From: JANXXV01 sp038230275
GTDB lineage: Bacteria; Acidobacteriota; Terriglobia; Bryobacterales; Bryobacteraceae
Direction: 5' to 3'
Assembly: GCA_038230275.1 (NCBI GenBank)
Contig: JBBRNO010000080.1
Coordinates: 1 to 29,597 of the forward strand
DNA: 29,597 nt
Translations under genes and position numbers: made by a program
Notes under the pieces: model-generated
The model's input: the letters and a program-made list of their open reading frames with translations, nothing else
What the model was told of the DNA's origin: nothing
Database searches by the model: none
Part shown: positions 15,073-22,715 of the stretch, piece after piece
Numbering within the stretch: position 1 is the stretch's first letter
How the letters are laid out: every line of letters starts with the position of its first letter

Positions 15073-16109
15073 AGATTCAGCAGCCTCTTTGTATGAACCA
15101 TGCTTGCCTCCAGGTCTTCGCGCTCCTGTTGGGCAACCCGCTCTTTTGGTACCGGCGGTTGAGCCGGCCGCTGGGTCCCTTTCTCCACCAAGGCCAGGAA
15201 GCGGCCGAACTCCCAAGCCGGAGTACGGCGATATCCATCCCAGAAACGAGGCTCCAGATAGGGAAACGTTCGCGCCTGCGTCACAATGATTTCAAGTGAC
15301 AGCGCTTTGCCGGGGCAGAGCTTTGCATACTTCCGCACGTAATCGTCAATCCCGATATTGCCATCGCCCATGCGCACCCATTGCACCGCCGCGCCTTCCG
15401 GTACGCGCCAAACCGCCGTATCGCGGATGTGGCTGGTAAGCACATACGGCGCCAGAATTTCCAGTGTCAGATGCGGATCTTCAATGGCCCACAGCGGGTT
15501 CCCCGAATCCAGGCACGCGCCCACAAAATCCTTGCCCGATTCATCGATCAGCATCTTCAATTCGCGGCCCTGCATATCGCCGGCATGATTCTCAATGGCG
15601 ATTTTCAGATTGTGGTCCATCGCCTTTGCGCGGACCGCACGCAGCACCTTCGCCGCGTTCTCAATATGTCCTTCCAGTGGAATCGCACCAGTGCGGTCCG
15701 CCGATGTCCCCAGAAATGCCCGGACAATTTTCGACCCAACCGTATTGGCGGCCGTGAACATTCGCTCCAGTTGCTGCTCCGCCGTCCCTTGCGTAGCGTC
15801 GAAAGCTTTGGAAGAAGGGCAGATCGACCGCATCCCGATTTCCACCTCAATGCCCAGATTCTCGGCGTGCGCGCGAACCTTTTTCAGATTCGACTCTTCC
15901 AGATTCCCGATAAACCGGATCTCTGAAAAGTGCACCACCTTTGCACCTTGCTTTGCGGCGTAATCCAGATACTCGAACGGCGTGTAGTTCGACGACCGGA
16001 TACTGAATAGATCGATTCCCAGTTTGATGGACGGCATGGCAGTTTGCGGAATGGCGGTTTGCGATAACGCGGCCGCGCCGGACCCAGCCAGAAAAGTTCG
16101 ACGAAGCAT
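15069..16109 (-). CDS. Sugar phosphate isomerase/epimerase-like TIM-barrel protein, Tat-type signal
   Basis: A 346-residue protein of the AP-endonuclease-2-like TIM-barrel superfamily (xylose isomerase/epimerase-like). It starts MLRRTFLAGSGAAAL, which resembles a twin-arginine signal. Candidate metal ligands lie at the expected strand ends: Glu in IAIENHAGD, Asp in GACLDSGNPLW, His in LTSHIRDTAVW and Glu in LSLEIIVTQ. An early SEIRFIG and the FLGTSADRTG block are also family-like. The substrate cannot be read; sugars or sugar acids are typical. The ATG at 16109 begins 7 bases after the stop of the unknown gene upstream, with GGGGA as ribosome-binding site. Its TGA overlaps the next ATG. The frame is open up to 16262, but those codons lie inside the upstream gene. 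Confidence 0.85.
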   Translation of the reverse strand: MLRRTFLAGSGAAALSQTAIPQTAMPSIKLGIDLFSIRSSNYTPFEYLDYAAKQGAKVVHFSEIRFIGNLEESNLKKVRAHAENLGIEVEIGMRSICPSSKAFDATQGTAEQQLERMFTAANTVGSKIVRAFLGTSADRTGAIPLEGHIENAAKVLRAVRAKAMDHNLKIAIENHAGDMQGRELKMLIDESGKDFVGACLDSGNPLWAIEDPHLTLEILAPYVLTSHIRDTAVWRVPEGAAVQWVRMGDGNIGIDDYVRKYAKLCPGKALSLEIIVTQARTFPYLEPRFWDGYRRTPAWEFGRFLALVEKGTQRPAQPPVPKERVAQQEREDLEASMVHTKRLLNL

Positions 16110-16116
16110 CTGTCTA

Positions 16117-17241
16117 TTATCCCCGCAAATCGCCGGCGACCGAAACAAGGCGCTCGGCAATTTCGGCGCGAGTTCCTTCGCCTTCTTCCACGGTGATGTG
16201 GAACCGGCCGCCGGTCGCGCGGCCGATCTGCTGTAGCACCTGCTCCGCGGGCGCACTGTCAAAATAGAAACTCAAGGTTGCATTGAACTGCCGCGCCACT
16301 GCGGCCAGCGCGGCCGCATCGTCCAGGCTCGCCAGTTTCGGCGCAACCATTTGTGCCGGGCGTCCACTTGTCTTCAGCCATTCCAGCTGCTCCGCCAGGT
16401 TCTCCGCGGTGGTAGCATCCCGGCTCGAGGTCAAGGACAATTCAAAGTCGAAACTCTTCGACGAACTCTGTGGTGATTTCACCGTCTGAATATAATCGAA
16501 TATTTGGTCCGCCGGCGAGGGGATGGAATACCTCGTATAGCCAGGCGCCGCGGAAACGGCCAGCTTGGCTGCGTCTTTGTCGTCGGGCAACAGCAAACTC
16601 AGGTTGTAGCCCTCACGCCATCCCGCGCGAATGGCAGCCCAGACCGCGGTGCAGTAAATCTCTTCCGCGGATGTATCCGCCGCCGCTGTCAGCGATGCCA
16701 GATTCACGCCGTACTTCCGGGATATGGTCCGGAACGCATCAAACGCCGCGGGAATCCCTCGCGATGGATTTTGAATGCTCACCGATAGCGCCGACTGCGC
16801 GCCTTGCGGCCTGGGGTAGAACGAACGGTCAATCCGGCCGGCGAATGTCCGGATGTTCTCGCGGTCCGCAGCCGCAAATGGAATTGCATTCACCACAATC
16901 TCCCGCCCACCGCCGGGGCGCATGCGTCCAATCAAAATGGAATCGGGAAAGTGCGCGCTCGCAGGCGATGATGCCAGCGCCATGCGCAGCAACAGGGAAT
17001 CGGCGCCGGGCGCGGAGTTTGCATCCACAACGATGTAATATGCCGACGAATGGACCGGATCTTTCTGCAGCGATCCAAGAAACGGAACCATGCTTGTGAG
17101 CTCAAGCGAACCCAGCCTTCCATTCAGCCGATTGCGAATATCGTCGGTTAGCGGGCGGCCTTCGGTGTATTGGAAAATCAGATCGGCCAGCGCCGCCGCC
17201 TCACTCGGCTTCAGCGGCAACTCGATGGGTACGCTGCTCAA
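16117..17241 (-). CDS. Hypothetical protein in the galU operon
   Basis: A 374-residue protein that I do not recognise. It is neutral to slightly acidic, without signal peptide or membrane helix. The N-terminus (ELPLKPSEAAALADLIFQYTEGRPLTDDI) is helical. The C-terminal half contains SFDFELSLTSSRDATTAE, an EQLEWLKTSGRPAQMVAPKL segment and AVARQFNATLSFYF. That alternation of strand and helix faintly recalls the end of a TIM barrel such as tagaturonate epimerase (UxaE), but without its histidine motifs. The start is TTG at 17241, well supported: AGGAGG (17252-17247) lies 5 bases upstream and overlaps the galU stop codon. The next gene follows after 7 bases. Cytoplasmic, probably translated together with galU and the TIM-barrel gene. 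Confidence 0.8.
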   Translation of the reverse strand: MSSVPIELPLKPSEAAALADLIFQYTEGRPLTDDIRNRLNGRLGSLELTSMVPFLGSLQKDPVHSSAYYIVVDANSAPGADSLLLRMALASSPASAHFPDSILIGRMRPGGGREIVVNAIPFAAADRENIRTFAGRIDRSFYPRPQGAQSALSVSIQNPSRGIPAAFDAFRTISRKYGVNLASLTAAADTSAEEIYCTAVWAAIRAGWREGYNLSLLLPDDKDAAKLAVSAAPGYTRYSIPSPADQIFDYIQTVKSPQSSSKSFDFELSLTSSRDATTAENLAEQLEWLKTSGRPAQMVAPKLASLDDAAALAAVARQFNATLSFYFDSAPAEQVLQQIGRATGGRFHITVEEGEGTRAEIAERLVSVAGDLRG

Positions 17242-17250
17242 GGCGGCCTC

Positions 17251-18156
17251 CTAAAACTTCATCCCGCGCAGATACTCGCGGAAGGGCCCACCGAGATCGT
17301 ATCGTTTCAGTGCAAACTCAACGGTTGCCTTCAAAAATCCAAGCTTGTCGCCGGCATCGTAACGTGTGCCTTCAAATTTGTATCCGTACACCGGACGGTT
17401 TCGCAGCAAGTGCTTCAGGCCGTCGGTGAGTTGAATCTCGCCGCCAGAGCCCGGCTCCACCGCCTCTATCGAGGTGAAAATTTCCGGCGTTAACACGTAG
17501 CGGCCGATGATCGCCAGGTTCGATGGCGCATCCTCCGCCTTCGGCTTTTCCACCATGTTGCAGATGCGATACAGCCGGTCCTTGGCGCCGTTATGCGCCA
17601 CCGGTTCGGCATCCACAACGCCATAGGCGGAGATGCGGTCTTTCGGCACTTCCATCAGCGCCACCACGGACGCGCCGAAGTATTCATAGACGTCCAGCAG
17701 TTGGCGCATGCAGGGAATCTCGGCATCGATGACATCGTCCGATAGCACCACCGCAAACGGCTCCGGCCCCACCAGTTCCTTGGCGCGCAGCACGGCGTGG
17801 CCCAATCCCAACGCTTCTTTCTGCCGCACGTACGCGATATCGATCATGTCCGAGACACTGCGTACCGACGCCAATAAATCTTTCTTCCCGCGCGATTCCA
17901 GCAAATGCTCCAGCTCAAAGCTGACATCAAAATGATCTTCAATTGCCGATTTCCCGCGGCCGGTGACGATAATGATGTTCTGAATTCCGGAATGGATTAC
18001 CTCCTCAACTCCATACTGGATGAGGGGTTTGTCTACCAGCGGCAGCATTTCCTTGGGCTGCGCTTTCGTTGCGGGGAGAAACCGAGTCCCCAATCCCGCC
18101 GCCGGGAATACCGCTTTTCGCACCTTCTGTATCATCCCCTCCATTGTACGGGACAT
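17251..18156 (-). CDS. galU: UTP--glucose-1-phosphate uridylyltransferase
   Basis: Makes UDP-glucose from glucose-1-phosphate and UTP, the entry to nucleotide-sugar and exopolysaccharide synthesis; cytoplasmic. The 301-residue protein has the nucleotide-binding GLGTRFLPATKAQPKEM (21-37), VDKPLIQYGVEE, IIVTGRGKSAIEDHF, the catalytic-metal region VVLSDDVID, and FEGTRYDAGDKLGFLKA near the C-terminus, all as in bacterial GalU. The length is normal for the family. The start is uncertain: in-frame ATGs lie at 18156, 18144 and 18135. The last gives the usual family N-terminus, but its GGAGGGG is only 2 bases away. First gene of the operon running to 14155; divergent from the TPR gene with a 23-bp gap. 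Confidence 0.95.
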   Translation of the reverse strand: MSRTMEGMIQKVRKAVFPAAGLGTRFLPATKAQPKEMLPLVDKPLIQYGVEEVIHSGIQNIIIVTGRGKSAIEDHFDVSFELEHLLESRGKKDLLASVRSVSDMIDIAYVRQKEALGLGHAVLRAKELVGPEPFAVVLSDDVIDAEIPCMRQLLDVYEYFGASVVALMEVPKDRISAYGVVDAEPVAHNGAKDRLYRICNMVEKPKAEDAPSNLAIIGRYVLTPEIFTSIEAVEPGSGGEIQLTDGLKHLLRNRPVYGYKFEGTRYDAGDKLGFLKATVEFALKRYDLGGPFREYLRGMKF

Positions 18157-18179
18157 GCGGGTTGATATACCTTATTTGC

Positions 18180-18662
18180 ATGTCCGCAGATCGTAGACAG
18201 CTTGCCGAGCAGCTCTTCCAGAAAGCGTACATGCTGCAAATGGAGGGCGAGTTGGACCGCGCGGTGGAACTCTACCGGGAATCCATCGATGTCTGTCCCA
18301 CCGCGGAGGCTTACACATTCCTGGGCTGGACATACCGTTTCCAAGGCCGCCTGAACGATGCCATCGCCGAGTGCAGAAAGGCCATCGCGGTGGATCCCAG
18401 CTATGGAAATCCCTACAACGACATTGGCGCCTATCTGATTGAACAGGGCAAACACGAGGAAGCCATTCCCTGGCTGGTGAAGGCAACGGAGAGCGAACGC
18501 TATGAGTCGTACCACTATCCCTGGTACAACCTGGGCCGCGCCCATGTTGCGCTGGAAGCTTACAACCGCGCCCGCGAATGCTTCACCAAAGCGCTGATCA
18601 TCCAACCCGATTACCGGCTGGCGGAAGAGGCGCTGGAAAAGGTTCGCATGTTGCTTCAGTGA
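18180..18662 (+). CDS. Tetratricopeptide repeat protein
   Basis: A 160-residue soluble protein made almost entirely of TPR helices. Repeat units begin near residues 8 (LAEQLFQKAYMLQMEGELDR), 42 (AEAYTFLGWTYRFQGRLNDA), 76 (GNPYNDIGAYLIEQGKHEEA) and 113 (YPWYNLGRAHVALEAYNRAR), each with the G/A/F/A spacing of TPRs. No catalytic domain or export signal is seen, so it is presumably a scaffold; its partner is unknown. There is no Shine-Dalgarno. TATACC (18166-18171) ends 8 bases before the ATG, with TTGTAC 16 bases upstream of it, suggesting a leaderless transcript. Its stop overlaps the stop of the convergent kinase gene by 7 bp. Confidence 0.85.
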   Translation: MSADRRQLAEQLFQKAYMLQMEGELDRAVELYRESIDVCPTAEAYTFLGWTYRFQGRLNDAIAECRKAIAVDPSYGNPYNDIGAYLIEQGKHEEAIPWLVKATESERYESYHYPWYNLGRAHVALEAYNRARECFTKALIIQPDYRLAEEALEKVRMLLQ

Positions 18663-21148
18663 GCGATCTGCGCCTTCGTATATTGCCGGTACGTATCTTC
18701 CAGCAACCGCCGGTTCTCCACATCGTTTGGATCGGCCTTCACCAGCGCCTCGCCAAGCGCAATGGACTTCTCATAATTCCGAATGGCCGCCGCGCGATTC
18801 CCAGCGATCAGATAACGGTCCGCCAGCCGGTGATAGACAAACACCATGTTCATGCGCAGCCGGGCGTTCTTCTGGTCCGCATCCGCCAGCCGTTCCATGA
18901 TGCCGATGGATTTACTGAACGTCGCCAGCGCCTTCGCATTGTCCCCGTCCTCCGGAATCAAATTGCCCACGCGCATCAGAGCGATCGCGTAGTCGCTCAA
19001 CGCACGCTTGTCTGTCGGATCGGCGCCGAAGATCGACTCGGCAATGGTCACCATCTTCGTATAGTTCGCCAGCGCGCCGGCCCGGTCGCCCAGGTTCGGC
19101 TTCGTCGGGCTTCCCAGCACGTCGCCCATGTGCCCGTAGCCGATCATCAGATCCCGAGCATAGGGAATATTCGATGGATCTTCCCGCGTCAACCGTTCGC
19201 GGATAGCCACCGCCTTCTGATAATTCTTGAGCGCCGCCGTAAGATCGCCTGAGCGCACCAGCAGGGAGCCAACACTGGAGTAAGCCGATGAGATATCCAG
19301 CAGCGCTGCCCGGTCTGACGGCGAGGCCGCGGCCAGAATTTCGTAAATGCTCAGCGCTTCACTGCTGGTTTCCAGTGCGCCCGCGGTATCGCCCATGCGC
19401 ACCTGCACCGTGGCCAGCAAACGGTCCAGTTGGGCGATGTTACGGCGGCGTTCCGCGGTCGGCGTCATCGAACGCACCAGCGCCAGCCCTTTCTTGTAGT
19501 GTTCCACCGATCTGCTGAGCTCCCCCGTGTACGACAACACATCGCCCAGGCGTGAGTGAACGTCGGCCAGTCCGGTCTTGACCCGCTCATTCTCAGGATC
19601 GCGAAGCAGCAGGCTTTCGGATATGGATTGCGCCTTTGCGTAGCTTTGTAGCGCAGCCGTGGTGTTCCCCAGGTTGCCACTGAGCACATGGCCCTGCACG
19701 TCGCCAACGCGCCGGTACGCCTCCGCCAGCTCCTGTTGCAGACTCGCGTCTCCAGCCGCCTCACCCGCCAGACTGTCCAGATATTCCAGCGACGTCCGCA
19801 CCAACGCTTCGCGCGCCGGCAGCGATCCCGGAAGATTCTTGATCCGCTCGTAATGGTCGAACAGAAATGAATTGGCCAGCCGGCGCACTTGTTGGAAACG
19901 GCGGTCGGCCCGCCGCGCCTGATAGGTGGTGGCCACAATGCCGCCAACCAGACTGGCGACAAGCAACGCAGCGGCGGCAATGCTGTACTTGTGCCGGCGC
20001 GCGAACTTTCCAGTCCGATAGGCTATCGTATCCTTGCGCGCAATCACCGGCTGCCCTTCCAGATGGCGCCGGATGTCTTCGGAAAACTGATCGGCGGAGT
20101 TGTAGCGCCGCCCCGGCTCCTTGCGCATCGCCATCAGAACGATGTTGTCCAGGTCGCCCGCCAGTTGCCGCCGGATCTTGGCGGGAGTCTTCACCGCACG
20201 CGAAATCGCCACGCTGGGCCGGTCCGTATCGGTGTGGCAAATAGCCCGCTCAATCTCAGTAGAGGAATAATTCTTGAACTGGTGCGGCTTCTGTCCAGTC
20301 AGCAATTCATAGAGAATCGCACCCAGCGAATAGATATCGGTGGCCGTGGTGACGGCCTCGCCCCGCACCTGTTCCGGGCTGGCGTAGTCCGGCGTCATCA
20401 AGCGCAGCGTGTTGGACGTATGCGCCGATCCGCTCGCGTTCAGATCGGCTTTCAGTAGCTTCGCGATGCCGAAATCAAGTAGCTTCGGAACTCCTTCTTT
20501 CAGAACAAGGATGTTACTCGGCTTCAAATCGCGATGCACAATCAAGTTCTGATGCGCGTACTGCACCGCTGAACATACCAGCCGGAACAGCTTCAGCCGG
20601 TCGTTGATGGAGAGCTTCGAGTCCTCGCAATACTGCGCGATGGGCTTCCCGTCAATGTACTCCATCACGAAGTACGGCAGCCCATCTTCGCTGGTGCCGC
20701 CGTCCAACAGGCGGGCGATCCTCGGGTGCTCCAAGGACGCCAGAATCTGCCGCTCCGCGCGAAAGCGGCTGACAATGAAATCGGTATCCATGCCGCGCTT
20801 CACCAGTTTGATAGCGACTTTCTTCTGGTATTGATCGTCGTCTCGAACGGCCAGATAGACCGAGCCCATTCCACCGCGCCCAATCACACCGGTAACCAGA
20901 TAGGCGCCGATGCGCTTCCCAATCACCGGCTCACTTTGTTCGTTGACCAGACTTTCCGACGTGCTGCTGATGGCCGAATGAATGACGGATTCCGCATCGT
21001 CGTCCGGACCCAATAACGATTCCACTTCGCGCCGTAGCCCGGTATCGCCATTGCACGCGTTGTCCAGGAAGGCGGAACGGCCAGCGGGCGGATGATCGGC
21101 GGCGGCTTGAAAAACTTCTTCGATCTGCCGCCAGCGATCCGGGGTCAC
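18656..21148 (-). CDS. Membrane Ser/Thr protein kinase with C-terminal TPR sensor region
   Basis: An 830-residue Hanks-type kinase. A helical N-terminus (MTPDRWRQIEEVFQAAADHP) precedes the catalytic domain: P-loop GRGGMG (90-95), Lys114 in VAIKL, Glu132, HRDLKPSN (205-212), DFG (225-227) and SPEQ. One transmembrane helix follows near 395-415 (YSIAAAALLVASLVGGIVA), then about 400 residues of TPRs, with the linker cut ALVRTSLEYLDSLAGEAAGD typical of acidobacterial kinases. I chose the GTG at 21148: it overlaps the sigma-factor stop in a GTGA, and MTPDRWRQIE is the standard start of such kinases; the ATG at 21193 would overlap the sigma gene by 49 bp. The kinase domain is cytoplasmic and the TPR part presumably periplasmic. 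It is paired with the ECF sigma factor; the sigma may be activated by the kinase, which is inference. Confidence 0.93.
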   Translation of the reverse strand: MTPDRWRQIEEVFQAAADHPPAGRSAFLDNACNGDTGLRREVESLLGPDDDAESVIHSAISSTSESLVNEQSEPVIGKRIGAYLVTGVIGRGGMGSVYLAVRDDDQYQKKVAIKLVKRGMDTDFIVSRFRAERQILASLEHPRIARLLDGGTSEDGLPYFVMEYIDGKPIAQYCEDSKLSINDRLKLFRLVCSAVQYAHQNLIVHRDLKPSNILVLKEGVPKLLDFGIAKLLKADLNASGSAHTSNTLRLMTPDYASPEQVRGEAVTTATDIYSLGAILYELLTGQKPHQFKNYSSTEIERAICHTDTDRPSVAISRAVKTPAKIRRQLAGDLDNIVLMAMRKEPGRRYNSADQFSEDIRRHLEGQPVIARKDTIAYRTGKFARRHKYSIAAAALLVASLVGGIVATTYQARRADRRFQQVRRLANSFLFDHYERIKNLPGSLPAREALVRTSLEYLDSLAGEAAGDASLQQELAEAYRRVGDVQGHVLSGNLGNTTAALQSYAKAQSISESLLLRDPENERVKTGLADVHSRLGDVLSYTGELSRSVEHYKKGLALVRSMTPTAERRRNIAQLDRLLATVQVRMGDTAGALETSSEALSIYEILAAASPSDRAALLDISSAYSSVGSLLVRSGDLTAALKNYQKAVAIRERLTREDPSNIPYARDLMIGYGHMGDVLGSPTKPNLGDRAGALANYTKMVTIAESIFGADPTDKRALSDYAIALMRVGNLIPEDGDNAKALATFSKSIGIMERLADADQKNARLRMNMVFVYHRLADRYLIAGNRAAAIRNYEKSIALGEALVKADPNDVENRRLLEDTYRQYTKAQIAH

Positions 21149-21729
21149 TGCGCTTCGCTTTGTGGACCGGGGGTCATTGCGCGCCGCAGCCACGCCGAGG
21201 CCAGCCGCAATTCCCGGCCCACCGTCGCCACGGAGATCTCCATTGCCTCCGCGATCTCCTCAATGCTCAGGCCGCCGAAATAACGCAACTCCACAATGCG
21301 CGACTTGCGTTCGTCAAAGCCGGCCAGTTCCCGCAGCGCATCGTCCAGATCCACCAGCATGCTGGATCGTTCGTGCGAAAACACCAGCGCCTCATCCAGT
21401 GAAAACTTCGGCTCGCCTCCGCCGCGTTTTGCCGCGCGATGGCTGCGGGCATGGTCCACCAGAATCTGCCGCATCAACTGCGCGGCAATCCCGAAGAAAT
21501 GAACGCGGCTCTCCCACGCCGGCTGCCCCTGGTCCACCAGCCGCACATACGCTTCATGAATCAGCGCGGTGGCCTGCAGCGTATGATCGCTGCGTTCCCG
21601 GCGCAGGTAGCTCTGCGCCAGACGCCGCAATTCCTGGTAGACCAGCGGAGTCAGCTGGTCCAGTGCGGCATGGTTGCCCTTCTTCCAATCTATGAGCAAC
21701 TGTGTAACTTCGTTCGACGGGGATTCCAC
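21145..21729 (-). CDS. ECF-type RNA polymerase sigma factor
   Basis: A 194-residue sigma-70-family factor of the ECF group that accompanies Ser/Thr kinases (TIGR02999-like). Region 2 contains LIHEAYVRLVDQGQPAWESR and VHFFGIAAQLMRQILVDHAR. The linker RAAKRGGGEPKFSLDEA is characteristic of the subgroup. Region 4 is FDERKSRIVELRYFGGLSIE followed by EIAEAMEISVATVGRELRLASAWL, the -35-reading helix-turn-helix. The start is GTG at 21729 with no Shine-Dalgarno; a promoter-like element lies just upstream. The stop overlaps the kinase start by 4 bases, so translation is coupled. No anti-sigma factor is present; the kinase is the expected regulator. Confidence 0.94.
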   Translation of the reverse strand: MESPSNEVTQLLIDWKKGNHAALDQLTPLVYQELRRLAQSYLRRERSDHTLQATALIHEAYVRLVDQGQPAWESRVHFFGIAAQLMRQILVDHARSHRAAKRGGGEPKFSLDEALVFSHERSSMLVDLDDALRELAGFDERKSRIVELRYFGGLSIEEIAEAMEISVATVGRELRLASAWLRRAMTPGPQSEAQ

Positions 21730-21737
21730 GTTGTCTA

Positions 21738-21767
21738 ATTTTGTGGCGGTGGGCCGGTTGGCGTCAA
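21738..21767 (-). promoter_or_regulatory. Promoter-like element upstream of the sigma factor
   Basis: On the minus strand TTGACG (21767-21762) is followed after 18 bases by CAAAAT (21743-21738), and the GTG start lies 8 bases further on. Five of six -35 bases and four of six -10 bases match the sigma-70 consensus. It would produce a leaderless or nearly leaderless mRNA. Confidence 0.45.
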
Positions 21768-21781
21768 GCTGCGATTATGCG

Positions 21782-22115
21782 CTACGCCGCGCGCAACGCC
21801 ACCATCGGATCAATCCGCGAAGCCCGCCGCGCCGGCAAATATCCCGCCAACCCCGCCACACACACCAGCGCCGCCACCGTCGCAAAATAAGTGGCCGGAT
21901 CGCCGGGGCCCATATTGTGCCGATCACCACGCCCAAGGCCATGCGAATCCCAATTTCCTGCGTCCGCTAATTTACCGATTACGAAATAACTCCATAGATT
22001 CCCAGCGACGACAGCACCAGCGCGGCATCACTACAAACCGCCTCGGCGAAGCTGCCCGGTCCACCAAATGATCCAGCGGGCGGAATGTCCATCAGTTGGC
22101 TCGGGACGAAGTGCG
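21782..22115 (-). pseudogene. Remnant of an ADOP-type ABC transporter permease (FtsX family)
   Basis: This stretch between the sigma factor and the gene at 22217 holds the decayed C-terminus of a large MacB/FtsX-type permease of the acidobacterial ADOP group. Reading the minus strand in several frames gives PLDHLVDRAASPRRFVVM, then ALVLSSLGIYGVIS, a TAA in place of Tyr, SVN, a TAG in place of Gln, and RTQEIGIRMALG. After an internal loss of about 60 residues, AGYLPARRASRIDPMVALRA follows, ending at the TAG at 21782. The right boundary is approximate; an ALRPE segment near 22100 may be the last trace. Two stops, frame changes and deletions mean it cannot be functional. The whole 487-bp gap has no other gene I can support. 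Confidence 0.8.
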
Positions 22116-22216
22116 TTCATCGACCGTCTATCACGGCAGGGGTTCACCCCATTATCTGCGTGCAGCTGCGTCCATCCGCGGCCAATTGTTTTGGCCGCAA
22201 TATTCTCCGCCACCCT

Positions 22217-22642
22217 TCACTTAGCGGGCGGATCGGCTTTATTCGGAATCACAAAATTCCGCACGGCATGTTTCCGGCTGTCGTACATGCTCAGCTTCTT
22301 CATGTCGCTCACTGAGCCCTTAAACTTGGCCATCATCTCGTAGTCGGCGTCCATCCGCAGACTCTCGAAGCGGTAGACGCCGTCTTTCTTCGTAATGAAA
22401 GACCGTTCCTTGCCACTTTTCAGATTCTTCAAAGACACCACGGCGCCTTCCACAAACGCGCCCGCCTCATTCGTGACCGCGCCAAGCAGGTTCCGGCCGT
22501 GCGGGTCTTCTTCGCTAGGCGCTTTCCCTCCAAACAATTTGCCCTTGTCGTTAGGAGCACCAGCCCCAGGGGGTTGAGCGTGCGCCAGACTAACCGTTGC
22601 GGCAAGGATCAAAATGAACAGAAAGAGCTTGTGGATTCGCAT
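22217..22642 (-). CDS. Exported carboxypeptidase-regulatory-like domain protein
   Basis: A 141-residue protein with a signal peptide (MRIHKLFLFILILAATVSLAHAQ), a short Gly/Pro-rich linker, and a beta-sandwich of the carboxypeptidase regulatory type: RNLLGAVTNEAGAFVEGAVV, then SLKNLKSGKERSFITKKDGV and YRFESLRMDADYEMMAKFKG. Such domains occur at the N-terminus of acidobacterial TonB-dependent receptors; here the domain stands alone. No catalytic function expected; probably a structural or binding protein in the periplasm or envelope. ATG at 22642 with AGGA 5-8 bases upstream. The frame is open back to 22870, but this part is antisense to the divergent dehydrogenase gene and is not counted. Confidence 0.82.
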   Translation of the reverse strand: MRIHKLFLFILILAATVSLAHAQPPGAGAPNDKGKLFGGKAPSEEDPHGRNLLGAVTNEAGAFVEGAVVSLKNLKSGKERSFITKKDGVYRFESLRMDADYEMMAKFKGSVSDMKKLSMYDSRKHAVRNFVIPNKADPPAK

Positions 22643-22715
22643 AGCATTCCTATTATTCCAGACAATTTCCCGGCCGGTCCGAGTCCCGCCAAATCCAGGG
22701 TATGATGCTTCCAAC

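Noticed and set aside
21149..21193. Kinase start at the ATG at 21193
   Set aside because: It would overlap the sigma gene by 49 bp; the GTG at 21148 gives the standard kinase N-terminus and the usual 4-base overlap.
22031..22213. Small 60-codon minus-strand gene
   Set aside because: Part of its sequence is a wrong-frame reading of the permease remnant and the rest has no family or ribosome-binding support.
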